From the NCBI RefSeq assembly GCF_030866785.1, contig NZ_CP133018.1:2976001-3040000 (forward strand): a stretch of DNA of 64,000 nt. Reading direction: 5' to 3'. The notes beneath the pieces are model-generated. The model did no database searches. It saw nothing but the letters and a program-made list of their open reading frames with translations, and was not told where the DNA came from. The position numbers were made by a program, and so were the translations under genes. Below are positions 1 to 8,384 of the stretch, piece after piece. This DNA comes from Agromyces protaetiae (GTDB lineage Bacteria > Actinomycetota > Actinomycetes > Actinomycetales > Microbacteriaceae). Numbering within the stretch: the stretch's first letter is position 1; every line of letters begins with the position of its first letter.

Positions 1-104
1 AGCGGGAGAGGGCGAGCGAGCAGGTGGGCGAGCGGATGCCTCGGCCCCACCGTCTGCACGACCGCGGCGCCGTTCGGCTACCGCGTTGCCCCAGCCCGCC
101 CGCC

Positions 105-188
105 GACCCGGCCACCCGCCGACCCCGGCCACCCGCCGACCCCGGCCACCCGCCGACCCCGGCCATCCGGCGACCCCGGCCCACCGAC
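105..188. repeat. 17-bp tandem repeat, about five copies
   Basis: The unit GACCCCGGCCACCCGCC is repeated head to tail. The first copy is one base short and the last two carry substitutions. The copies are contiguous with no unique spacers, so this is a minisatellite and not a CRISPR. It lies in the 349-base stretch before the first gene, where I see no convincing coding frame. Two longer near-copies of a GC-rich sequence ending in GGATGCCTCGGCC flank it at about 13-46 and 279-312. Confidence 0.8.
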
Positions 189-192
189 TCCT

Positions 193-267
193 TGCTCAGG
201 AAGATTCGCGCGACGCGCCGGAGACGCAGCGCAGACACGCCGGCATTGCGGCCGAGATTCCTGAGCA
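193..267. repeat. 75-bp inverted-repeat element, copy 1
   Basis: The ends are TGCTCAGGAA (193-202) and its exact inverted complement TTCCTGAGCA (258-267). A second element with the same ends and the same 75-bp length lies at 45323-45397. The two interiors differ, apart from GA just inside the left end and CCGAGA just inside the right end. It resembles a small non-autonomous or REP-like element. No protein is encoded. Confidence 0.65.
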
Positions 268-349
268 CGAGCGGAGGGCGCGCGAGCAGGCGGGCGAGCG
301 GATGCCTCGGCCTCGCGGTCCGCGGACAGCGGCGCCGGCCCGTTGCGCG

Positions 350-1237
350 TCAGTCGCGCGGGGTGAGCAGGTAGGCGTTGAAGGCGGCGGTCGTGTCGGC
401 GTCGAAGGGCAGGGGTTCGCCGTCGAGCTCGCGGATGCCGGCGGCGAGGCGCACGCTCGACACCAGCCAGGCCGCGTCGGCGGTGTGCAGCTCGTCGACC
501 GGGATGTCTCGGTATTCGACGCGTTCCCCCAGCGCCGCGAGGTGGTCGAAGAGGCTCTGCTGGGTCGTGCCGTGCAGGATCGCACCCGAGGGAGCCGGCG
601 TCGAGTACACCCCGTCACGGCGCAGGATGACGCTCGAGGTGGGGCCCTCCATGACGTAGCCGTCTGAGGAGACGAAGACGCTGTCATCGGCGCCACGCCG
701 CTTCGCCTCGCGGATCGCCGCCATGTTCACGGCGTAGGACAAGGTCTTGGCACCGAGCAGCAGCCACGGCGCGCGCTCGGCCGCACCACGGTCGTAGCCG
801 CGGTCGAGCGTCACGGCACGGATGCCCTGCGTGCGCGGCGCACTGAAGTCGGCGACGGGCGAGGCCGCGAGCCACGCTGTGGGTGCCGGGCCGTGCTCCA
901 CGCCGCGGCTCAGCACGAGCTTGATGGAGAACTCGCCCGTTTGCGGCAGCTTGTCCACCGCAGTGGCGATTGCCGCCTCCCACTGGCCGAGGTGAGGCTC
1001 GGGCAGGTCGCAGATGCGTGCCGAGTTGCGCAGCCGTTCGAGGTGCGGCCGGGTCTCCTGCGCGTGCCCGTCGACCACGCCGATGGTCTCGAAGATGCCG
1101 TCGCCGCGCTGCGTCGACAACTCCCCCACACGCAGCGCCGGCTCGCTCGCGTCGACCTCGCGGAACGTCGCCGACGCGTCGCCGAGCTCGGCGTCGGCGG
1201 GCACGGGATCGATGAGCAGGGTCACGATGAGGGCCAT
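350..1237 (-). CDS. Aminotransferase class IV, aminodeoxychorismate lyase-like
   Basis: A 295-residue fold-type IV PLP enzyme. The PLP lysine is K164 in the segment LGAKTLSYAVNMAA, and the phosphate/substrate loop VMEGPTSSV lies near residue 196. Both are typical of 4-amino-4-deoxychorismate lyase (PabC, folate synthesis) and of related branched-chain or D-amino-acid transaminases. Length and motifs fit PabC, but no pabA or pabB is adjacent, so the exact substrate is inferred. The start gives the complete N-terminal strand of the family. Confidence 0.75.
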   Translation of the reverse strand: MALIVTLLIDPVPADAELGDASATFREVDASEPALRVGELSTQRGDGIFETIGVVDGHAQETRPHLERLRNSARICDLPEPHLGQWEAAIATAVDKLPQTGEFSIKLVLSRGVEHGPAPTAWLAASPVADFSAPRTQGIRAVTLDRGYDRGAAERAPWLLLGAKTLSYAVNMAAIREAKRRGADDSVFVSSDGYVMEGPTSSVILRRDGVYSTPAPSGAILHGTTQQSLFDHLAALGERVEYRDIPVDELHTADAAWLVSSVRLAAGIRELDGEPLPFDADTTAAFNAYLLTPRD

Positions 1238-1325
1238 GCTCCGAGCGTAGCCGCGATGCGCCCTGCCGCCGGCAAAACGGCCGCCGGCAGCCGGGCCCTG
1301 GCCTCAGCCAGCGGGCAAAGAAGTA

Positions 1326-1401
1326 CCGGGCCGCAGAACGCCTCTCGGCGCGAGGCCGCTCGGAGCGGCGAATATTGGAGCCCGGGGTTACTGCGGCCCG
1401 G
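1326..1401. repeat. Intergenic inverted repeat
   Basis: CCGGGCCGCAG (1326-1336) is followed 54 bases later by its exact inverted complement CTGCGGCCCGG (1391-1401). It sits in the 228-base gap between the PabC-like gene and the next minus-strand gene. With a long loop it is a weak terminator candidate. I see no gene in the gap. Confidence 0.45.
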
Positions 1402-1465
1402 CCATACGAGTGTAACCCGGCGCTTCTGCGAGGTATTCCGGGGTTGCCGAATCCGCCGGGCTCGG

Positions 1466-2104
1466 TTATTCGAGCGAGTCGTGACGCCAGAGGCGGGCGC
1501 AGGAGGAGAGCTCGGCGGCGAGCTCGGTGAGTCGGAGCGCCCGCCGCGTGAGTTCGGTGGGGCGCTCCGGGCGGACCGCATCCGTGGCATCCGCGTCGTC
1601 CGCGAGGTCGGCGAAGCCGGCCGAGGTGACCCGGCAGAAGGCGGCCGCGCGTTCGAGGGCGACTGCGAAGTCGCCCGCGAACACGCCGTGCAGGATCGTG
1701 TCGGCGAGCTCGCGCACCTCGTCGGGTCCGGCGGGGATCGCGGCCCCCGCGACCACCTGGTCAATCGTGCGGGAGACCTCTGCGCCGCGCTGGAAGGCGA
1801 GGGCGATGCCGGCAGGGTCCTGGCGGATGAGCGTGCGCAGCAGGTAGAGGCGCCACAGCGCGCCCGGCAGGCTCTTCGGCGAGGCCTGTGCCCACAGCTC
1901 GGCGATCGTGTCGATGCCGTGCCGATCGGTGTACGAGATGAGGCGCTCGACGATCTCCGGGTCCGGGTTCGCGCGCACGCGCGCGAGCAGCGCCGCGGCC
2001 GTGTCGTGCGCGATGCGGCTGAGCTGGGCCGGGTCATCGCCGCCCTGGTATGCCTCGAACATGCCGGGCGGGAATCTGGTGGGTCGGTGGTAGTCGGCGG
2101 CCAT
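1466..2104 (-). CDS. Conserved hypothetical helical protein
   Basis: A 212-residue soluble protein starting MAADYHRPTRFPPG, followed by a largely helical sequence (ARVRANPDPEIVERLISYTD and LPGALWRLYLLRTLIRQDP). I recall proteins of this type in Microbacteriaceae, sometimes labelled RNA polymerase subunit beta by automatic annotation, but no polymerase motif is visible. The ATG at 2104 is chosen over an upstream in-frame start because an AGG-GGGTGG ribosome-binding stretch lies just before it and the upstream extension is Gly/Arg-rich without structure. Function unknown. Confidence 0.7.
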   Translation of the reverse strand: MAADYHRPTRFPPGMFEAYQGGDDPAQLSRIAHDTAAALLARVRANPDPEIVERLISYTDRHGIDTIAELWAQASPKSLPGALWRLYLLRTLIRQDPAGIALAFQRGAEVSRTIDQVVAGAAIPAGPDEVRELADTILHGVFAGDFAVALERAAAFCRVTSAGFADLADDADATDAVRPERPTELTRRALRLTELAAELSSCARLWRHDSLE

Positions 2105-2213
2105 CCCGGCCACCCTACCTCCGTGCAGCCTGCACCCGGGCAGGCCGGCGGCGCCGCCCGGACGGTGCCGGCCGCGCACAACGCCGGGCGCGAGCAGGCT
2201 ATCCTGATTCGGC

Positions 2214-2286
2214 GGGCCTCTAGCTCAGTTGGCAGAGCAGCGGACTTTTAATCCGCGGGTCGTGGGTTCGAGCCCCACGGGGCCCA
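2214..2286 (+). tRNA. tRNA-Lys (anticodon TTT)
   Basis: A 73-nt cloverleaf. The acceptor stem pairs GGGCCTC (2214-2220) with GGGGCCC (2279-2285), with one G-T pair, and the discriminator is A2286. The anticodon stem GCGGA/TCCGC encloses CTTTTAA, with anticodon TTT at 2247-2249. The T arm is GTGGG-TTCGAGC-CCCAC. CCA is not fully encoded; the sequence continues CCG. Confidence 0.97.
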
Positions 2287-2562
2287 CCGTCGAGCTGTGT
2301 TACTTCGCCTGAGCGGTGCCATTCGGCATTCGGGTGTGTGGTAACAGTGTTTCGGTTGATGGGTTACACCTGTTTCGGGTGATCCTGCACAGCGGCACCG
2401 CCCTGTCAAGTCCCTCCTTTGCGGCGCGTCAAGCGGAGAGGATTGTGCTGCTGGGATCGTCAGATCCCGCAGACGGATCGGACGGCTCGCATCGTCACCG
2501 GGAACGGGATGACGTGTCAGTGGGGCAGCGTTCGATCCGTCCTACACGCGGAGGGGCGAGGA

Positions 2563-2943
2563 ATGATGACGCAGACGATGGCACCGGCTCCGATCGCCCC
2601 GAAGTCCGCCCCGACGCTCACACACGCGCGCGTGCGGGCCACGCAGACCGCAGCGGCACCGACTCCCGCCGCCGCGCGCCCGATCGCGCAGCACGCGCAA
2701 GCGCCCAGCCGGGCGACCGACGAGCGGGTCGAGCTCGTACACCTCGACGACGCGACGTGGCGGGTCTGCGACTCGACCGCCACGCCGGGTCAGCGCGGGT
2801 ACATCGTCGGCTACCTCCAGGCATGCGGCACCGAGTTCGAGATGCTCTGGATGCACCCGCGCCCCGGCGTGGTCCACCAGTACGACGACTTCGACTCGGC
2901 GCTCCGCGCCATCGCCACGCGACTCAGCATGTTCCCGGGCTGA
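2563..2943 (+). CDS. Small conserved hypothetical protein
   Basis: About 126 residues. An Ala/Pro/Thr-rich N-terminal half of about 50 residues is followed by a compact domain with WRVCDSTATPGQRGYIVGYL and EFEMLWMHPRPGVVHQYDDF. The start is one of two adjacent ATGs at 2563 and 2566, directly after the purine-rich GAGGGGCGAGGA; a longer in-frame upstream extension has no such signal. No signal peptide or membrane segment is visible. Function is not recognised. The 276 bases between the tRNA and this gene hold nothing I can name. Confidence 0.65.
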   Translation: MMTQTMAPAPIAPKSAPTLTHARVRATQTAAAPTPAAARPIAQHAQAPSRATDERVELVHLDDATWRVCDSTATPGQRGYIVGYLQACGTEFEMLWMHPRPGVVHQYDDFDSALRAIATRLSMFPG

Positions 2944-2988
2944 ACGGGCACCGGCGTTCCGACCGCCTGAACGCCGCGATGCGGCGCG

Positions 2989-4029
2989 TCAGCCGACGAG
3001 GTCGCGGAATGCGCGCATGAGGGCGACGCGATCGGCGGATGCCTCGGCCAGCGGCGTGACCGTCAGGGTCGTCACGCCCGCCTCACGGAAGGCCGCAACC
3101 CGTTCTGCGACCTCCGAGGCCGGCCCCACGAGCGACACCGCGCGCACGAGCTCGTCGGGCACCGCGGCCACGGCCTCGGCCTTCCGCCCAGCGAGGTAGA
3201 GCTCCTGCACGCGCGCCGCCTCGTCGGCGAAGCCGTAGCTCGCGACGAGGTCGTTGTAGAAGTTCTTGCCCTTGGCGCCCATGCCGCCGACGTAGAGCGC
3301 GAGCTGCGGCTTCACGAGCGGCAGCACCTCCTCCGGGCGATCGGTGATCGCGAGTGCGGGGCTCGCGAACACGTCGAGGGCGCCGAGCTCGGGTGCGCGC
3401 TTCGCGCGGCCTGCGGCGAGCGCATCGCCCCAGACGTCGGCGGCGCGTTCGGGGTGGAAGAACATGGGCAGCCATCCGTCGGCGAGCTCGGCGGTCTGCT
3501 CGACGGATTTCGATCCGAGGGCGGCGACCGTGATCGGGATCCGATCGCGCACGGGGTGGTTGATGAGCTTGAGCGGTTTGCCGAGTCCGGTGCCCTCGCC
3601 CTCCGGCAACGGGATGCGGTAGTTCCGGCCCTCGTGCACGACCGGCTCACGCCGCCACACCTGACGGCAGATCGCGATGAGCTCGCGGGTGCGGCCGAGC
3701 GGCGCGTCGTAGCGCACGCCGTGGAAGCCCTCGATGACCTGCGGGCCTGACGCGCCGATGCCGAGCTCGAACCGCCCGCCCGACACGTAGTCGAGGCCGG
3801 CGGCGGTCATGGCGGTCAGCGTCGGGGTACGGGTGTAGAGCTGCAGGATGCCGCTCATGAGCGTCATCCGCTCGGTGCGCGCCGCGAGGAACCCGAGCTG
3901 GCTGACCGCGTCGAACGAGTACGCCTCGGGCACCGCGACGAGGTCGACCCCGGAGGCCTCGAGCTCGGCGACCTCGTCGGCCACCTCGCGGAACCCGCCC
4001 GCGTAGTTCAGGAACATCCCGACGCGCAT
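2989..4029 (-). CDS. LLM-class (F420-dependent type) oxidoreductase
   Basis: A 346-residue protein of the bacterial luciferase-like TIM-barrel family. It starts MRVGMFLNYAGGF and carries EASGVDLVAVPEAY, the barrel strand GGRFELGIGASGPQVIEGFHG, and PITVAALGSKSVEQTAELADGW. Actinobacterial members with this pattern usually use coenzyme F420, although FMN members exist and the substrate cannot be read from sequence. A clear GAGGAG lies upstream of the ATG at 4029. It is divergent from the MarP-like gene. Confidence 0.85.
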   Translation of the reverse strand: MRVGMFLNYAGGFREVADEVAELEASGVDLVAVPEAYSFDAVSQLGFLAARTERMTLMSGILQLYTRTPTLTAMTAAGLDYVSGGRFELGIGASGPQVIEGFHGVRYDAPLGRTRELIAICRQVWRREPVVHEGRNYRIPLPEGEGTGLGKPLKLINHPVRDRIPITVAALGSKSVEQTAELADGWLPMFFHPERAADVWGDALAAGRAKRAPELGALDVFASPALAITDRPEEVLPLVKPQLALYVGGMGAKGKNFYNDLVASYGFADEAARVQELYLAGRKAEAVAAVPDELVRAVSLVGPASEVAERVAAFREAGVTTLTVTPLAEASADRVALMRAFRDLVG

Positions 4030-4142
4030 CCGCCACTCCTCATCGTGTGTACGGCCCTCGCCGTGTGCCAGGCCGCGCGCCCGCGCGGGCCTCCCACCCT
4101 ACCCAACGCCGAGTGTTCCCAGACGCGGCGGACGAGCCCACA

Positions 4143-4158
4143 GCGGCTTCGAAGCCGC
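4143..4158. promoter_or_regulatory. Perfect 16-bp palindrome upstream of the MarP-like gene
   Basis: GCGGCTTCGAAGCCGC is a perfect palindrome 18 bases before the ATG at 4177, in the divergent space between the LLM oxidoreductase and the protease. It could be an operator or a 5'-UTR hairpin close to the ribosome-binding site. No regulator can be named. Confidence 0.4.
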
Positions 4159-4176
4159 ATACGAGAGGGTGGTGGG

Positions 4177-5355
4177 ATGACCTGGAGTCTTCTGCTGGAC
4201 ATCGTGCTCGTGCTCGTCCTGATCGGCGCGCTCGTGAACGGGTTCCGGGCCGGACTGCTGCGCACCGCCGCGGGCCTCGCGGGTCTGGTCGCCGGCGGCA
4301 TCGCCGCGTACTTCGTGATGCCGTGGGTGACCTCGGTGGTACCGGCGCCCGAGTGGCGCGCGCCAGCGGCCATCGCTGCGGCGATCGTGCTGCTCATCGG
4401 CGGCTCGTGGCTCGGTGCACTGGTCGGCCGCGCGCTGCGGAGCGGTGCGAAGGCGGTGAAGCTGGGCGTCCTCGATCGGGTGCTCGGCGCGATCGGCAAC
4501 ACCATCGTCGCGGCCTTCGTGATCGCGCTCGTCGGGTCGGGCGTCACGGCGCTCGGCGTGCCGGTGCTGTCGCCCGCGGTGGCCGGATCCACCATCGTGC
4601 GCGGCATCGACCAGGCCACGCCGGCGCCGGCCCGCACGCTCATGGCGGAGCTGCGCACCGCGGCGATCGGCGGCGCCATCCCCTGGCTCGGCGAGGTCCT
4701 GGGCGGTCCGACCGAGCCACCGCAGCTCCCCTCGGGCTCGCTCGACGATCCCGAGCTCGCTCGCGCGAGCGCCTCGGTGGTGCGCATCACCGGCAACGCC
4801 TTCGAGTGCGGCAGCAGCATGTCGGGCTCGGGGTTCGTCGTCGCGCCGAACCGCATCGTGACGAACGCGCACGTGGTCGCGGGCGTCACCGAGCCGATCG
4901 TCGAGGCGCCCGGCCGGGCCCCGGTGCAGGGCCGGGTCGTGGCGTTCCAGCCCGAGCACGACCTGGCGCTGGTCGCGGTCGACGGGCTCGACGTGGCGCC
5001 GCTCGCGATCGCCGCGCGTCCGGCCGACGGCACCGAGGTCGCCGTCGCCGGGTACCCGTTCGGCGGCCCCTACCAGCTGCGTGCCGCGCAGATCCTGACC
5101 ACGGGCCCGCTCACCATCGTCGAGAACGGCACCCAGTCGACGCGCGAGGTCGCCACGCTCGCCGCGAAGGTCGACCACGGCAACTCCGGCGGACCGGTGC
5201 TGACGCTCGACGGGGAGATCGGCGGCGTCGTCTTCGCCAAGAGCGAGACCGTGCAGAACGTGGGCTACGCGATCCCGATCACGACGCTCGAGCCGCTCGC
5301 GGCGACGGCGGGCACGCTCTCGACCCCGGTCGATTCCGGGTCGTGCGTGCGCTGA
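4177..5355 (+). CDS. MarP-like membrane-anchored serine protease (CvpA + trypsin-like)
   Basis: A 392-residue protein. The first 160 residues contain about four membrane helices of the CvpA/colicin V production type (SLLLDIVLVLVLIGALVNG and similar). A chymotrypsin-fold protease follows. The catalytic triad is visible as H232 (TNAHVV), D262 (EHDLALV) and S337 (HGNSGGPV). Mycobacterium tuberculosis MarP (Rv3671c, 397 aa) has the same layout; it is a periplasmic protease needed for acid resistance that cleaves the peptidoglycan hydrolase RipA. The start follows GAGAGGGTGG. By architecture a MarP orthologue is likely; its substrate here is unknown. Confidence 0.88.
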   Translation: MTWSLLLDIVLVLVLIGALVNGFRAGLLRTAAGLAGLVAGGIAAYFVMPWVTSVVPAPEWRAPAAIAAAIVLLIGGSWLGALVGRALRSGAKAVKLGVLDRVLGAIGNTIVAAFVIALVGSGVTALGVPVLSPAVAGSTIVRGIDQATPAPARTLMAELRTAAIGGAIPWLGEVLGGPTEPPQLPSGSLDDPELARASASVVRITGNAFECGSSMSGSGFVVAPNRIVTNAHVVAGVTEPIVEAPGRAPVQGRVVAFQPEHDLALVAVDGLDVAPLAIAARPADGTEVAVAGYPFGGPYQLRAAQILTTGPLTIVENGTQSTREVATLAAKVDHGNSGGPVLTLDGEIGGVVFAKSETVQNVGYAIPITTLEPLAATAGTLSTPVDSGSCVR

Positions 5356-5370
5356 CGCGTCACCGCACGC

Positions 5371-6318
5371 TCACTCCCCAGCCGTGAACCCGCGGAACCG
5401 GATGCCCCAGCTGCCGTGCCATTCCTCGCCCGGGTCGAGCCAGCGCAGACCGCGACCCGAGTTGAACGCCTCGGCCGGTGCAGTCATCGGCTCGACGGCG
5501 ATCGCGACGTCACCGCTCTCGCCCGGGAACTCGCGCGTGGTGAAGACCTGCACGAACCCGAACTCGTCGTCGGCCCAGACCGACACCGAACGGCCGTCTT
5601 CGGCGGTCAAGGTGTGCTCGACGCATCCGTCGTCGTCCGTCGAGAGCTCGCCGAACGCGTCGTCGAGCTGGACGTCGCCCACGCGGCGGCCCTCGCGGAA
5701 GTCCCAGACCGAGCCGTCGACCGGCACCTCGCCCGTGGGCAGCAACCGGTCGTCGACCTCGATGTGGCTGGCGGCGTCGAGCCGCAGCGTGAGGTCTTCG
5801 GTGCGGACGCCGCCGATCTTCACGAACGGGTGCGTGCCGACCGCGATGGGCGCCGGCGCGCCACCCCGGTTCTCGAGATAGTGGGTCACCTTCAGCCCGT
5901 CGGCGACGAGCTCGTACTTCACGGCCGTGGCGAGCAGGTACGGGTACCCGAGCTGCGGGTAGACCGTCGCGGCGAGCGTGATCGAGTCGCGCGCGCGCTC
6001 GACCTCGTGGTACTCGGTGTAGCGCAGCAGGCCGTGGATCGCGTTGTGGAACTTCGGCTCGGTGATCGCGAGCTGGTGGTCGACGCCGTCGTGCGACCAG
6101 CGACCGTCGCGGATGCGGTTGGGCCACGGCACGAGCACGATGCCGGCACCGAACGGCGGTGTCTGGTCTTCACCGTATGCGGGGACCAGGTCGACTCCGT
6201 CGATGCTGAGCGTGCGGATCGCGGCGGCCACGCCCGTGATGGTCGCGCGGAGCTCACCGCTGGCCGTGGACGTCTCGAGCACATGCTGTTCACCGGTGGG
6301 CAGCGTCATGCCCTCCAC
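5371..6318 (-). CDS. Aldose 1-epimerase family protein
   Basis: A 312-315-residue galactose mutarotase-superfamily protein. It contains LVPWPNRIRDGRW, the catalytic-type NAIHGL segment and GTHPFVKIGG, all typical of the family (GalM or YihR-like). It interconverts sugar anomers, which fits its place beside galT and galK. Either GTG at 6318 or ATG at 6309 could be the start: GTG lies one base after the stop of the DeoR regulator, and GGAGGG sits too close to the ATG for ideal initiation. The two genes are therefore probably translated as one operon. Confidence 0.85.
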   Translation of the reverse strand: MEGMTLPTGEQHVLETSTASGELRATITGVAAAIRTLSIDGVDLVPAYGEDQTPPFGAGIVLVPWPNRIRDGRWSHDGVDHQLAITEPKFHNAIHGLLRYTEYHEVERARDSITLAATVYPQLGYPYLLATAVKYELVADGLKVTHYLENRGGAPAPIAVGTHPFVKIGGVRTEDLTLRLDAASHIEVDDRLLPTGEVPVDGSVWDFREGRRVGDVQLDDAFGELSTDDDGCVEHTLTAEDGRSVSVWADDEFGFVQVFTTREFPGESGDVAIAVEPMTAPAEAFNSGRGLRWLDPGEEWHGSWGIRFRGFTAGE

Positions 6319-6319
6319 T

Positions 6320-7171
6320 CTATGTGGTCGGCTGCGGAGGGTCCGCGGGCGATCCGGGCTCCGCTCCGGCGACGAGCACCGGGAGCCCGAGCGCCTCGAA
6401 CTCCTCGATCAGCACCTCGGGCGCAGCGGCATCCGTGATCAAGAGATTGAATGCGTCGACCGGCGCGATCCGGCCGAGGTGCACCTCGCCGAGCTTCGAT
6501 GCGTCGGCGACGATCACGACGCGAGCGGCCGCGCGGAGCATGAGCGTCTTCACCTGCGCCTCGGGCAGGTTCGCGTTCGTCACGCCGTGTGCGGCGTCGA
6601 CGCCGTTGCCGCCGATGAACGCGAGGTCGACGTGGATCTCATCGAACATCGACCCGGCCAGCGGGTGCACGAGCGAGTGCTGCTTGGGGCGCAGCGTGCC
6701 GCCCGTCACGACGACCGTGAACCGCGGGATCTCGGGCTCGAGCTCAAGCGCGATGGACAGCCCGTTGGTGAAGATCGTGACGTCGTCGAGGTCGGTGCGC
6801 CGGCGCAGGGCCCGCGCGATCTGCAGGGTGGTCGTGCCGACGTCGAGGATGACGCTCTGCCCGCTGCGCACGAGCGCGGCGGCGGCCTCGCCGATCGCCT
6901 GCTTGGGCCGCACCGACGCCTCGAGCGCCTGTTCGAACGTCGGCTCACGCTCGGGCCGGTCGCCCGTGCCGGCGGCGCCGTTCATCGGGACGGCGCCGCC
7001 GTGTACACGCCGGATGGCACCGCCGCGCTCGAGCGCGTCGAGGTCGGCGCGGGCGGTCACCGGCGTGACGCCGAAGGTCGAGGCGAGGTCGGCGACGCGT
7101 ACGAAGCCGCGCTCGGCGACGAGCGCGAGTGTGAGCTCGCGACGTCGTGCGGCGCCGGGCACGTCGGTCAT
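6320..7171 (-). CDS. DeoR/GlpR-family sugar repressor
   Basis: A 283-residue regulator. An N-terminal winged helix-turn-helix (RELTLALVAERGFVRVADLASTFGVTPVTARADLDALE, about residues 8-50) precedes a DeoR sensor domain with the ribose-isomerase-like segments VILDVGTTTLQIARAL and LAFIGGNGVD. The family binds phosphorylated sugars. It is divergent from galT-galK and leads into the epimerase gene. Two direct repeats at 7202-7239 between it and galT are the likely operator. ATG 7171 is chosen because the upstream in-frame extension crosses these repeats and the galT promoter. Confidence 0.88.
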   Translation of the reverse strand: MTDVPGAARRRELTLALVAERGFVRVADLASTFGVTPVTARADLDALERGGAIRRVHGGAVPMNGAAGTGDRPEREPTFEQALEASVRPKQAIGEAAAALVRSGQSVILDVGTTTLQIARALRRRTDLDDVTIFTNGLSIALELEPEIPRFTVVVTGGTLRPKQHSLVHPLAGSMFDEIHVDLAFIGGNGVDAAHGVTNANLPEAQVKTLMLRAAARVVIVADASKLGEVHLGRIAPVDAFNLLITDAAAPEVLIEEFEALGLPVLVAGAEPGSPADPPQPTT

Positions 7172-7201
7172 ACCGCCGATTGTCCTCCCCGAGGCATCCG
7201 C

Positions 7202-7239
7202 TTTGCAATACGAAAGCAACTTGTTTGCAAAACGAAAGC
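7202..7239. promoter_or_regulatory. Two direct operator repeats between the DeoR gene and galT
   Basis: TTTGCAATACGAAAGC (7202-7217) and TTTGCAAAACGAAAGC (7224-7239) differ at one base and start 22 bp apart, about two helical turns, so both faces match. Repeated sites with a CTTTC/GAAAG core are common for DeoR-family repressors. The second copy overlaps the spacer of the proposed galT promoter, so binding would repress galTK and probably the repressor itself. Confidence 0.7.
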
Positions 7240-7249
7240 CGCGTATCGT
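7221..7249 (+). promoter_or_regulatory. Candidate leaderless galT promoter
   Basis: TTGTTT (7221-7226), a 17-bp spacer and TATCGT (7244-7249) predict transcription starting at or next to the GTG at 7257. The mRNA would then begin at the start codon, which is common in actinobacteria and explains the absence of a ribosome-binding site. Confidence 0.5.
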
Positions 7250-7256
7250 GTCGCGC

Positions 7257-8384
7257 GTGGACCCCCAAGACCCGCGTATCGCGGTGCGCCGCGACCGCCT
7301 CGCCGACGGTCGCGAGCTCATCTACTTCGACGACGCCGACACGACGCTCGGGCCCGAGCGCGCCGTCGACGAACGCGAGCTCGCCCCGCGCCCCCCGGCC
7401 GCACACATGCGCCAGGACCCCCTCACGGGCGACTGGGTCTCGATCGCGGCGGCACGCCAGAACCGGGTGATGCTGCCGCCCACCCACCTCGACCCGCTCG
7501 CCCCGCAGAGCCCGGGCAATCCGTCCGAGATCCCCAGCCGCTACGACGTCGCGGTCTTCGAGAACCGCTCGCCGTCGTTCGGTCCCGACCTCGCCGATCC
7601 GGATGCCTCGCCGGCCGCGTTGCTCGCCGCGACCCGCGAGATCGGGCTCGAGCGCACGCTGCCGTCGCTCGGGCGCTGCGAGGTCGTGTGCTTCTCACCC
7701 GAGCACGAGGGGTCGTTCGGCACGCAGTCGGTGTCCCGCGCCCGCACCGTCATCGAGGCCTGGGCGCACCGGACCGCCGAGCTGTCGGCGCTGCCCGGCG
7801 TGCAGCAGGTCTTCCCGTTCGAGAACCGGGGCGAGGCGATCGGCGTCACCCTGGGGCATCCGCACGGCCAGATCTACTCGTATCCGTATGTGACGCCCCG
7901 GACGCAGCGCCTGCTCGACGCGATCGACGCCTACGGCCCGACGCTCGTCGCGGACCTCGTCGAGCGCGAGCTCGACGGGCCGCGTGTGCTGCTGCGCGGT
8001 GCGCACTGGAGCGCCTACGTGCCGTTCGCGGCGCGCTGGCCGATCGAGGTCCACCTCGTCCCGCACCGGCACGTGCCCGATCTCGCCGAGACGACGCTCG
8101 GCGAGCGCGATGAGCTCGCCTCGCTGTACCTGCGCCTGCTCCGCGGCGTCGATGCCCTCTACGACTCCCCCACGCCCTACATCGCGGCGTGGCACCAGGC
8201 GCCCGTGCACGAGCGACGCGACGAGGTGCGGCTGACGCTGCAGCTCACGAGCCCTCGTCGCGCGGCCGACAAGCTGAAGTTCCTCGCTGGTTCCGAGGCG
8301 GCGATGGGAGCATGGATCGGGGATGTCGCACCCGAGGCACAGGCCGAGGCGCTGCGCGCCGCGATCGAGGGGGTTCAGCCATGA
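7257..8384 (+). CDS. galT: Galactose-1-phosphate uridylyltransferase
   Basis: A 375-residue HIT-superfamily enzyme of the Leloir pathway. It transfers UMP from UDP-glucose to galactose-1-phosphate. The active-site triplet is visible as H201-P-H203-G-Q205 in LGHPHGQIYSYPY. Further family segments are MRQDPLTGDWVSIA and FENRGEAIGVTLG. GTG 7257 is the preferred start because it coincides with the predicted transcription start; GTG 7248 would add three residues. The stop overlaps the galK ATG (ATGA), implying coupled translation. It is probably repressed by the divergent DeoR protein. Confidence 0.93.
   Translation: MDPQDPRIAVRRDRLADGRELIYFDDADTTLGPERAVDERELAPRPPAAHMRQDPLTGDWVSIAAARQNRVMLPPTHLDPLAPQSPGNPSEIPSRYDVAVFENRSPSFGPDLADPDASPAALLAATREIGLERTLPSLGRCEVVCFSPEHEGSFGTQSVSRARTVIEAWAHRTAELSALPGVQQVFPFENRGEAIGVTLGHPHGQIYSYPYVTPRTQRLLDAIDAYGPTLVADLVERELDGPRVLLRGAHWSAYVPFAARWPIEVHLVPHRHVPDLAETTLGERDELASLYLRLLRGVDALYDSPTPYIAAWHQAPVHERRDEVRLTLQLTSPRRAADKLKFLAGSEAAMGAWIGDVAPEAQAEALRAAIEGVQP

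Noticed and set aside
105..188. Possible CRISPR array
   Set aside because: Units of 17 bp are contiguous with no spacers, and there are no cas genes.
1466..2104. RNA polymerase beta-subunit label for this hypothetical gene
   Set aside because: I recall automatic annotations using it, but the 212-residue sequence has no polymerase motif.
893..2251. Long plus-strand reading frame of 452 codons over the first genes
   Set aside because: It runs antisense to two genes with better composition and motifs, and continues into the tRNA. Long antisense frames are common at this G+C.
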